In this document: one piece after another, positions 1 through 7,975 of the stretch
Position numbering within the stretch: the stretch's first letter is position 1
How the letters are laid out: every line of letters starts with the position of its first letter
Notes under the pieces: generated by a model
Seen by the model: only the letters and a program-made list of their open reading frames with translations
What the model was told of the DNA's origin: nothing
Databases searched by the model: none
DNA from: Phoronis ovalis
Lineage: Eukaryota > Phoronida > Phoronidae
Length of the DNA stretch: 12,002 nt
Direction: 5' to 3'
Assembly: GCA_028565635.1 (NCBI GenBank)
Contig: JAOXYB010048469.1
Coordinates: 1 to 12,002 of the forward strand
Position numbers and translations under genes: made by a program

Positions 1-1
1 A

Positions 2-295
2 CAGTTTGCGGATTATGATACCAGTAATATATTAACAAAATACTCTACAAACAATACTCGCTGCTTTCAGATCACTCCTTGTAATACGGATATTTATAGA
101 CACTCATTCTTTCCAAGCACTCAGTCTGTAATAGCTTGGAACCAACTGAGGGAAGAGGTCGTCAAGAAGTCGTCAAGAAGTCAGTAGACAGTTTCAAGGC
201 GGCCTTAAATCGCGATTAATTTGTTGCTACTCTCTCTCACCGTTTATTATATACCAGAAATTAGCATTTCAACGTATTTATACAGATACAGATAC
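2..295 (+). mobile_element. 3' end of a degenerate non-LTR retrotransposon (LINE)
   Basis: A frame is open from base 2 to a TAG at 185-187. Its translation has the look of the extreme C-terminus of a LINE reverse-transcriptase ORF: a short segment R-H-S-F-F-P, then A-W-N-Q-L, then E-E-V-V-K-K. The F-F-P and W-N-x-L pair is a recurrent ending of such ORFs in many invertebrate elements. The frame is broken near its end by an 11-bp tandem duplication (158-179). In the other frame a serine-, phenylalanine- and alanine-rich ending leads to a stop at 217-219, the likely ancestral stop. After it come about 60 bases of 3' UTR and a short (ATACAG)-type tail at 280-295, which may mark the element's 3' end. 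The reverse-transcriptase core would lie left of the window. The clade (Jockey, CR1, RTE or other) cannot be resolved from this tail. The copy is almost certainly dead. Confidence 0.72.
158..179 (+). repeat. 11-bp tandem duplication (two units) that breaks the LINE frame
   Basis: The 11-base unit GTCGTCAAGAA occurs twice, at 158-168 and 169-179, and is followed by GTCA. Eleven is not a multiple of three, so the duplication shifts the reading frame just before the end of the retrotransposon ORF. This explains the premature TAG at 185-187. Confidence 0.85.
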
Positions 296-769
296 ATGTC
301 ACTTGTTTTGTTTTTGTAACTTTTCAGTGCTTTTTTCGTCTGTTTGGACTCCCTTCATTTGGCTCATTTGAGAACAAACATCTTCTTATTAAACCTTCTT
401 AATCGCCGCGGACAGCTTTATATCAGACTGAGCCTATAAATGTTAATTAAAGTGAAATATCGCTGTCAAAATATCGCTATCACTTAACCACATTTTCCTA
501 AGATTTCGCTGGTAGAAGGAAGACCACTTTTTTCATTGACATTGTTGTCTGTTTGCACATGTGCCATTTTGACAAGGTCAAGGCCATTGATGGAACAGCA
601 GTACAACAGTACCTCATAAATAGCATTATAAACTATTTTCATGGAATTTAACATTTTACAAATCATCTTATTTAAAGTTAGTTTGCTTATCCATTTACAA
701 AATTTAAGTAGAGGTGGGAAGAAATTATCTGTTTGTTTCTTCGTAGATAATTTACTGTGGGAATAGATA
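296..769. other. non-genic stretch upstream of CFAP95
   Basis: No gene, RNA or repeat family is recognisable here. On the minus strand a frame is open from about 849 down to 484, with fairly coding-like codons near its end. It has no ATG in its first half (the first in-frame Met codon comes about 60 codons in), no convincing splice acceptor and no family I recognise, so I do not call it a gene. The stretch probably contains distal promoter sequence for CFAP95. Confidence 0.5.
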
Positions 770-772
770 GTT

Positions 773-786
773 GTTGTCACAACAAC
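773..786 (+). promoter_or_regulatory. candidate RFX X-box upstream of CFAP95
   Basis: The 14 bases GTTGTCACAACAAC fit the RFX transcription-factor consensus RYYNYY-N(1-3)-RRNRAC with a 2-base spacer. They lie inside a wider perfect inverted repeat (arms 770-777 and 779-786). The site is 322 bases upstream of the CFAP95 start codon, and X-boxes typically sit within a few hundred bases of ciliary genes, so its position makes sense. RFX control of axonemal genes is established in animals. That this site is used is inference. Confidence 0.5.
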
Positions 787-1107
787 ATTGGGTACTACCG
801 GCGAATCACAATTGAGCGGACGAATTCTATCTTGGTGTCGGTGTGCATTTCAATGTATAAATAAAAAGGATAACTATTTATCTCTGAAAAAAACTTTGAT
901 AAACACGCTCAATTGTTTTAAAAGACATTTAATTCAGCTTAATGCGTTTCCATTGGGCAGAATATTTAGTACTATTTTATATATATGTAGGTTACACAGC
1001 ATGTTGATATGTGACTAGGCAGCAAGACACACCATTTGGAGAAAAAAAACTGGCTACTGATTTTGGGCTCAATAAAATCGTGTCAGTTTAACACAAATAT
1101 TGCAAAA

Positions 1108-3999
1108 ATGGAACCTAAAGGATCACTTTTCCTAAGGTCTAACCACATGAACTACAGCAGAACAATTTTAAATTCAAACTGGTAAGTATATTGTGGATAA
1201 AAAACCTTGATGCTAAGATGGTATACATACAATGCTGTCTTATTTTTTAATTTATTAAATATTAAAGGATATATTGAGCAGACTGACTTTTTTTTTCATA
1301 AATAAGGTTTTATACTAGCTTATTGAGTTTGCAATCTATAAACCTTCATGATAAAATTTGTGTTTTTCCAGGCACCAAGCTAGAGAATCTGAGCCGAAAG
1401 ATTATGATATTAATTATGACAACGCTAGAAACCTTACTGAATCGACTTACAAACGGATAGCATCAGTCACAGATGGGGTGAGTCTTAATACTGAAAATTA
1501 TTAGAATTGTATTTATATGATAGGAAGAAATTTTTCATAGGTTTCGTTTTTAGTCAAAAATTATATGTCGTTATTACACATACCTTAAACATCCACGTCA
1601 AATTTTAAAGGTATTTAATATTTCCAGTTGTATTTAATCCATTTTCATTGCTTTCAGACTTTACCTGCCACAACTTATATGGACCATTGTGCCCAACTGT
1701 TAACAAAACCAGACTATGAAGAAACCCCTACAAAACACCCAATGGTCAATGTACAGACTATTGGACATGCCAATATAGACAGGTAACATGTCAGCACCAA
1801 GGATAGTCAATAAGCATATGAATGGTCTTGCTTTCCAGTTTGATGTCAAATTGAGCAGTAGATATTTAAATGTCTAGTTAATTTTGTGGATTTTTTGTGG
1901 ACCTTGATTGTTTAACAATCTAAGGGGGGAAACCCATTGGTGACCGTGCAGTACTATCTGTTTATGTTTATTTCCTAAGGTTGTAAAATTCAGTTGCATT
2001 ATGATTTTGCAGGAGCATGCCTCACCAAATACAGGCATGTGAAATGAAGTTCTAAATAATTATGAAAATCTTGTATTTTTAATTTTGAAATATGTAAAAT
2101 AAAAATGATATGGCAATGCTTTGTGCTACCATTATAAATTTGGGGAACAGAAACAAACAGTCATTCAGTTAACTAAAGTAAGTGCAAGTGGTTATTTAGT
2201 ATACATATATCCTTAAGATACTTATTGAACAGTTAGAACACACAATACATTTTTTCTTACATTTAAAGTTTATTTACTAAATCGTTTGTTTTTAAATTTT
2301 TTAGAGACACAGGTAAGCCAAAGAGAGGATATGGTTCTGTTTTGCCACGTCATCATCCTGATCATAACAAATTTCATCTAGAAACAACACATCTAGCAGA
2401 TTTCAAGCCACCATATGAATACGTCCCTGCTGAGGTAAGTCATAACACTCCCTCCTATCATTAGTATTATAATAAAAGATATGAATAATCATTAGGCACT
2501 TTGAAAAGATGGGCTAGGCTCATTTACTTAAATGAGGAGAGTGAACCAAGGTCATCCTTAGTTAAGCAAATGTATTCAAACATGAAATTTTATAGGAGAC
2601 AGTGCATAAGGCAATATGAATATGTAAATGTATATCTGTGGCCATCAGATGTCGCTATCACTTATAAAAGTGTTGAGATCACATGGAAAGTTTTGTATGT
2701 AATGAAGGTTTAAAGTTTTATTTAGTGTTGTTTACATTTTTTATTACATACGAATATACATCTTTGTAATAAAACAGTTCCTTTTTAATTTGAATAGCAC
2801 ATTAATTTTTTTGTATCATTTATATATATATATATATATATGATGTTTAAAAAATATTATTTCATGAAGTACTAACTCAAATACAGTGGTTAATAACAGC
2901 AGTATTACAATTAAGAGCATTTTCATTTCAATCTAATTAAGCGGAATAGGACATTATCTATGTTTTTGTATGTGCTGGTATTCAAAGAGTTGTATTATTT
3001 CAGCTTTAATTCAAACCATGGTAAATGAAATATTTTCTATTAACCTGATATCTGTACCTTTATCACAAGTATTATGAAAGTTATTAATAGTTTGTAGCCG
3101 TCGGTCGACCTCCACGTTTAGCACCTATAGTGTATACTCATTCTCATTACAACTATCATGCGATGGAATCAGAATACATGTCGCAATATGTACCACCTTG
3201 TACCATGGAACTGCCAGGCCCATATAGGCCATTATTTCCCCCTCTTAACAACTATGGTCGTTTAGATAGGATAGCGCCTTTAGTACCTCAAAGATCCAGT
3301 AGGTGTCACTCACATGCCATATATGATAGTACTAACCATAAGTATAGTATTTAGTATATCATGTTGTACTTAGTATTAGTTTGCACATGGTTTCAAATAT
3401 ATAGACATAGTGTTGCTATACAGGAAATTTATACAATTATGTTAATACTCATTTTTTCTGATTTTTAATACCAAATAGCAAATTTATGTGAGTTTTTTTA
3501 GTATTTTTGATGTGGCATATAGCTACAAACATCTATTTTTGCTTTGATGCAATGCATTTTGTTAGGTTTATAGTCATAAGAAGTATACTCTAAATTTAAA
3601 CAGAATACTATTTTTATAAGTTAGAAAACTAAATATCAATTATGTTGCTTTTATTCAGTTTTTAAAGGAGGCTTAATAAAAAAGAATTCTTTAGTTTGTA
3701 AGGAGGTTTGTAGGTAATCTATCTTGCATTGGTACAAATAACATCAAACCAATAATTGCATGTTTCAGATGAAACCACCTGCACCCGTCGATAACTCAGT
3801 AGCATATAAGAAATGTCACTCACAGTTTACAGATACAGCTGATTACAGGCGACCAGGACGTAACACGTGGCAAGATGAAAGTGGATGGTATGCCAACTCA
3901 ATAGAGAAACGTCATATCTATGGACCATCGAGAAATCCCATACCAAATTCACTGGAATTAGAAATCGAGGAACAACAGCAGCAGAAAGTATCAGCATAA
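1108..3999 (+). CDS. CFAP95: cilia- and flagella-associated protein 95 (C9orf135 family), five coding exons
   Basis: Coding exons are 1108-1181, 1372-1477, 1658-1782, 2305-2434 and 3769-3999. All introns are GT-AG, with phases 2, 0, 2 and 0, and together they encode 221 residues (human protein about 229). The start is well placed: ATG in AAAAATGG context, giving an N-terminus that matches the family. Recognisable CFAP95 blocks are KGSLFLRS (4-11), a W-H-x-x-R-E...P-K-D-Y-D block (25-37), G-Y-G-S-V-L-P-R-H (110-118), PPYEY (137-141), KCHSQFTD (160-167) and NTWQDESGWYANS (177-189). The last three recall the human C-terminus closely. A glutamine-rich tail, EEQQQQ, ends the protein. CFAP95 is a microtubule inner protein bound inside doublet microtubules of motile cilia and sperm flagella, where it has a structural role and no enzymatic activity. 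There is no signal peptide or membrane segment. An X-box lies upstream. The last intron (2435-3768) hides a possible alternative terminal exon. Family assignment is from memory of the human sequence, without alignment. Confidence 0.9.
2435..3090 (+). other. first part of the last CFAP95 intron
   Basis: This is AT-rich intron sequence between the GTAAGT donor at 2435 and the candidate alternative exon. It contains a (TA)n microsatellite at 2820-2841. A 70-codon plus-strand frame at 2501-2713 looks like chance: it has no splice signals and no recognisable family. Confidence 0.6.
2820..2841. repeat. (TA)n microsatellite in CFAP95 intron
   Basis: Eleven uninterrupted TA dinucleotides lie within the last intron. 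The array may be length-polymorphic. Confidence 0.9.
3091..3354 (+). CDS. possible alternative last exon of CFAP95
   Basis: A frame opens directly after an AATAG acceptor (AG at 3089-3090) and runs 87 codons to a TAG at 3352-3354. The acceptor gives phase 0, which joins in frame to the preceding exon ending at 2434. A second AG at 3096-3097 would be out of frame. The segment is richer in C and G than the surrounding intron and uses ordinary codons. Its product is rich in P, Y and H (for example VPPC, LPGPYRPLFPP). It carries R-C-H-S-H near its end, echoing K-C-H-S-Q in the constitutive last exon; both lie in frame on an identical 11-base stretch (3304-3314 and 3814-3824). No internal donor would continue in frame into the exon at 3769 convincingly. 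An AATAAA at 3675 could end such a transcript. The normal protein is complete without it, so it could instead be a decaying or chance frame. Confidence 0.4.
   Translation, partial: FVAVGRPPRLAPIVYTHSHYNYHAMESEYMSQYVPPCTMELPGPYRPLFPPLNNYGRLDRIAPLVPQRSSRCHSHAIYDSTNHKYSI
3675..3680 (+). terminator. AATAAA for a possible short CFAP95 transcript
   Basis: A canonical AATAAA lies 321 bases after the stop of the candidate alternative exon. It is followed within about 20-45 bases by a G/T-rich stretch (TTTAGTTTGTAAGGAGG), as expected for cleavage and polyadenylation. Chance AATAAA hexamers are common in such AT-rich DNA, so this is supportive only. Confidence 0.35.
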
Positions 4000-4204
4000 A
4001 ATATAAGGAATGTGAAGACATTTTTAAATACACAAATTTATTTTTTAAGATTATCATAGTGTATTTCATATGTAGATATGTTGCTGACCAGTGATGACTG
4101 AATGTCTGTGTCAGGCATGTTCCATTAAAAATCACTGGGTAATAGGGCCTAAAAATGAATGTAAATACAGGGTAAGGGAACTTTAAGAAGCCAATTAAAT
4201 TTTT

Positions 4205-4210
4205 AATAAA
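4205..4210 (+). terminator. candidate poly(A) signal of CFAP95
   Basis: This is the first canonical AATAAA after the CFAP95 stop, 205 bases downstream of it. A second AATAAA lies at 4695-4700 and could serve a longer 3' UTR. Confidence 0.45.
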
Positions 4211-6496
4211 GATTAGTTATTAGCCAATTAAAGTTAATAATAATAGATATGGAAGAAAATAGTTAAAATCACTATGACAGAGAGAGGAGCCACAAAAATT
4301 AGCCCAGGTTCTCATCATAGTTTTGTATATTGTAATTCTTTTTATGCTAACTGTTATATTGTGTTTTTAATCATTACTTTAACTATATGCATAGAAGACA
4401 CTTTTCTGATCTCAAGTGACTGTCTGTCTCATAACAGTTGAGGCAATATTTTTTATGTTTTGAATAACATAACCTATAATCATGTATGTCTCCTACAGCC
4501 AGAAGAAGAAATAAATCTTAAAAGTTATGGAGTTATTTTTATTTTACAAATCACAGTTCTATATAACTACAAAGAAGCTGAGATAATAATCATTTATTTT
4601 TACTTCTCTGTTAACGAAAGTCAACAATTTCAAGAAAGAGTCATGTATTTGCGTATATCACAAACTGAATTATGCTAGCACTAGAGAGAAGTCCAATAAA
4701 TTTTATTTAGATAAAAAGTATTAAAAAATTGTGTTTTGTACTAAATAAGTAACCATAAAATTCTAAATACTTATGAAGTTTTATTCGCATTTTAGTTTTG
4801 GTATTTTAATATGATTATGCAAGCGTCCAGTTTTATTTGAGCAAATATGATTTTCACCATTTTTCAATAGATAATAATAACAATATTGTCATTTAAATAT
4901 TACTGATAATAAAGGAAGACACTTACACATCAGTTAAATCAGTATGTCACACAGTGATGCATCGGCATTTTTAAAGTTGCACAAAATTGATATGCATCAT
5001 TATTTAATTACTGTTACTCTCTGTACGTGGTTTGTACTGTCTCCATTTTTTTATATACCTTACTTAGTAAAAAGAAAATTTTGCAGTTTTTTCGTAAAGT
5101 AAAGAAATTACATAAGTCTTCAATTTGCAACAATTGAAAACGATAAGATATCGCACTTTTGTAACACAATTGGGTTATTGGGGGCTTAACTTTAAATCCG
5201 ATTTGGCCACCACATTGCAGATTGGGGCAGGGCCGGGAAGATTTTGAAATGTTGTATTTTGTATAAAATATTTTAACGCTTAACATAATCAAACTTACTA
5301 CATTAAAATGTTTTTCATGACTCATTTCTTGCTCGTTAGATTGCGTCAGTCTGTTTCTGCAAATGCCCTGATGGTTTTATAGAAAATGATTTCATTTCCT
5401 TTAAATTATTTTGCATTTAGCAGCCAGTAAAGTGTTAATGAGTACATTTATTTATTTTTGTTTTGTTTTGAACGAGTTTACGCTATGTATTCGCGTTTAT
5501 ACATTTTTATCCAATGTCAAGTGAAAAGTAAAAGCTATTTAAATGTTCTCGAAAGTAGGAAGCGAACATTGTACTAAAGTTAGCATACAATTCATAACTG
5601 ATGTAATTTAGGTTTTGACTTTTGTTTTAGTTCTATAGTGAGCCCATCTCGGACAGATGCTGCATTTTGTAACAGCCCAAAAGTTTGGTTGTGAAATAAT
5701 AGATTTCTTCTGCTCAGCTTTTGATGTTGTGTTTAACATTTCAATATTTATACGAAATGTTTGTCATCGCGCAGTGATACGATTATTCGTTGTTGATCTA
5801 ACATATCGATAATGAACTCATTACCATTTAGTGAAACAGTTCAATACATGATGTTTGTTCACAGCTCAGTAAGCTCGACATTAAGACTTTCAAATTAAAT
5901 AAGGTTTCAATGAGTTTTATTGGCAATATTTTCATGTATACAACAAAATTTGTATATCACATTCCCGGATCACAATCAGATAATAGACATTCATATATTT
6001 GCCATGTCTTATCAAAATAAAAGAATATGCATGCATACACTTTAGATGGAAGTAAAACAAGCATTATAGTAAAGAAACAAACAGAAAAATGAAATTCGTA
6101 GCCGAGATGCGTAGTCTTTATTTGGGCTAAGGACAGTTGGTTAACGTGCATATAGAAATCGTCAGTTGTAGGTAACGTGGGATTTTATAAAAATATGTTG
6201 TGTTCTCTCTCCTGACCTTTCTTTAATAGTGCGTAGTTAACTGATTTTTTAGATACTTCAAACATGGATAGCATGTTTTATACTTATTTTTGTATTAGGA
6301 AAAACAAATATCTGAGAAAAGAGTTGAAATTGGTTACTAAATTCCTGGACTAAATTAAAGCAAGGGACTGTTTACTTGTGTATTCTAACACTAATTTAGA
6401 TATTGCAGTATATATTTTAACATTTTCTGTTTTACTAAAAAAACTGGATTTCATAACATTACTTTCAGTAAATTGTAAAAGAATAGTCTTAACTTA
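4211..6496. other. intergenic region, no gene recognised
   Basis: This is AT-rich DNA with frequent stops in all frames. Open frames of 64-103 codons occur (4460-4678 +, 5014-5325 -, 5957-6151 -). None has splice signals on both sides, a recognisable family or convincing codon use. A small GC-richer patch at about 5190-5240 may be a fragment of a repeat, but it has no identifiable ends. Confidence 0.6.
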
Positions 6497-6867
6497 ACAC
6501 ATGCCCCGGGGTCTGACTTAAATAAATGGTTGGTATAATGCATATTTGTGAACAAATACGCACAAAAATGGGGATTTTTAAAAGCAAAGCACGTTAAAGC
6601 GCGTTACGCAATAAGTGTTACATTTTTTTCGATGAAATATACAAAAAATACATTTATTACAATGGAAGCCTTGGTGTCAAGTTTGCTGATTACAGTGCTT
6701 ACAACAGTATCTAACCAGTGAAAAGGGTAAAAAAACGGATTCAGGGTATCTAAATTTTTTTCTATCAGTGAAAGGGCGTCAAATTTTAAAAAATGGGAAG
6801 ACGTATTTTGGGGCTTTTTCAAAAAAAACACTCACAAACGTGGATATTAGGACCCCCGGGACACCTG
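6497..6867. mobile_element. MITE-like element with CCCCGGGGTC ends and near-perfect 7-bp flanking repeats
   Basis: The element itself is 6504-6860 (357 bp). It begins CCCCGGGGTC and ends GACCCCCGGG, which are inverted complements apart from the length of the C/G runs. Immediately outside are ACACATG (6497-6503) and ACACCTG (6861-6867), a 7-bp direct repeat with one mismatch, as expected for a target-site duplication. The interior is non-coding: a 75-codon minus-strand frame inside it has no transposase features. A related sequence begins at 11926, which supports a dispersed family. These ends look like the GC-run-initiated repeats common in marine invertebrate genomes. The superfamily of the mobilising enzyme is unknown. 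Confidence 0.55.
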
Positions 6868-7363
6868 CTCTAGTCGCATCCTTCAAAAAAATCTCGTCCG
6901 GAATCACGTCTTAACAATAGACAATGGTAAGCCTATATAAAAACAAACTTCTATTAGTGCTATATCTTGTTGTATAAACATACAGCAAATTCAAGGACTC
7001 TTCACTTTACTCGACAAATTAATTATTGATCCACAAATCAATTTTCACTCGATAGTTTGACAGTATTCGTGTGCAATCGGACACAAAATGAGGGCGTAAT
7101 TTTGTTTATTATAGATTCTATAAGTATTTTCCAATATCTCCATGCCATTGGGCGGCATAACAGTTGATCAAAAGTGAGATCAGAAATCAAAGAGGATAAT
7201 GCCTTTATAGAGACAAACAAGATTACTACATATACAAGAAATAAGCGCATTTCAATTAGGTAAGTTTACAAGTAATTTCAGTCAATGTATATCAGACATG
7301 GAGAAACATAATCAAAGAAGTAGTTTTTATAGTTTTTACATTAGTTATTATTATCACGGGGCA
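6868..7363. other. intergenic, no gene recognised
   Basis: No convincing coding signal is seen. At 7147-7155 the string ATTGGGCGG fuses an inverted CCAAT core with a GC-box core. It could belong to a promoter, but it lies about 820 bases from the nearest start codon and short matches of this kind are weak evidence. Confidence 0.5.
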
Positions 7364-7460
7364 GATCTACAGTCTGAATAAATCCATCCGTTAGTTTTCC
7401 GTACCCTCTAGTTGAGAGGGTACGGAACACTAACGGATGGATTTGTTCAGACTGATCTAC
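7364..7460. mobile_element. 83-bp foldback (palindromic) element with 7-bp target-site duplication
   Basis: Bases 7370-7409 and 7415-7454 are inverted repeats of 40 bases separated by the 5-base loop AGTTG. Pairing is perfect except for position 7379 (a T opposite G at 7445, which would be a G-U wobble in RNA) and 7396 (a T opposite C at 7428). The heptamer GATCTAC flanks the structure exactly, at 7364-7370 and 7454-7460, sharing one base with each arm end. This reads as an 83-bp insertion (7371-7453) with a 7-bp target-site duplication. The arms are clearly less AT-rich than the surroundings. It could be a minimal MITE or foldback element. If transcribed it would give a long hairpin RNA. Confidence 0.75.
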
Positions 7461-7958
7461 GGACTAATGTCTGAGCATAGTAAGTACATGCCATTAGAAG
7501 TAAATAAAATTTTGTATTGAAGATACATTATTTTAATTATTACATAACTGATATGATATATGATCAGCTTAGTGATACATTTAATCAGTAGGAGTATTTT
7601 TAATTGAACCTTGTTAGCGGAGATCAGCTACGTTAATTAAGTCAGCCCATAAATTGTTTGGAAAAACATGAAATTAAGTAAGTCAGAAATACATTTGAAT
7701 TTTTTTCTAATAAAGCCCCGTGCTATAATTCAAAAATACGACAAGAACTGGTATATTTCAGTAACTCCGTACTATTTAAGATCAGGTTACCGTATATTAG
7801 ATCGATACATAATTGAAGGACGTGATGTTCTTAGACTTTATAATTTTACGATTTTGTTCTTAATATTTCAGGATTCCAGTTGTCGTAAGTACGGTTACGT
7901 ACTACAAAGCTGACGAATACCCAAAAGCACAACTGTGTTAACTCTTTTATATTCTCAG
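7461..7958. other. upstream region of the ankyrin gene, possible 5' UTR intron
   Basis: A good splice acceptor (pyrimidine-rich run ending TTCTCAG, AG at 7957-7958) lies just before the ankyrin start codon. A perfect GTAAGT donor sits at 7885-7890 and another acceptor, ATTTCAG, ends at 7871, so 5' UTR splicing is likely although the exon pairing is unclear. An ATG-started 81-codon frame (7668-7913) overlaps these signals. I recognise no family in it and treat it as chance or a possible upstream ORF. Confidence 0.4.
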
Positions 7959-7975
7959 TCTAACTTTGATTTAAA

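Noticed and set aside
484-849. Minus-strand open frame of about 122 codons, with coding-like codons near its 3' end, as a gene
   Set aside because: It has no ATG in its first half, no clear acceptor and no recognisable family. It also overlaps the candidate X-box promoter region of CFAP95. It remains the best of the rejected frames.
788-1018. Plus-strand 76-codon frame just upstream of CFAP95
   Set aside because: It is cysteine- and leucine-rich without a domain and lies in the presumed 5' UTR and promoter. No splice joins it to the CFAP95 start.
2501-2713. Plus-strand 70-codon frame in the last CFAP95 intron
   Set aside because: There are no flanking splice sites in phase with CFAP95 and no family resemblance.
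4460-4678. Frame following a CTCCTACAG acceptor-like site downstream of CFAP95, considered as a further exon
   Set aside because: CFAP95 already has a complete, family-typical C-terminus at 3999. The translation is isoleucine- and tyrosine-rich, as random AT-rich DNA gives.
5014-5325. Minus-strand 103-codon frame
   Set aside because: No domain, no splice context, and a composition mostly like AT-rich noise, with only a small GC-richer patch.
7668-7913. ATG-started 81-codon frame upstream of the ankyrin gene as a small protein gene
   Set aside because: It overlaps likely 5' splice signals, has no recognisable motif, and would not splice in frame into the ankyrin ORF. An upstream ORF role cannot be excluded.
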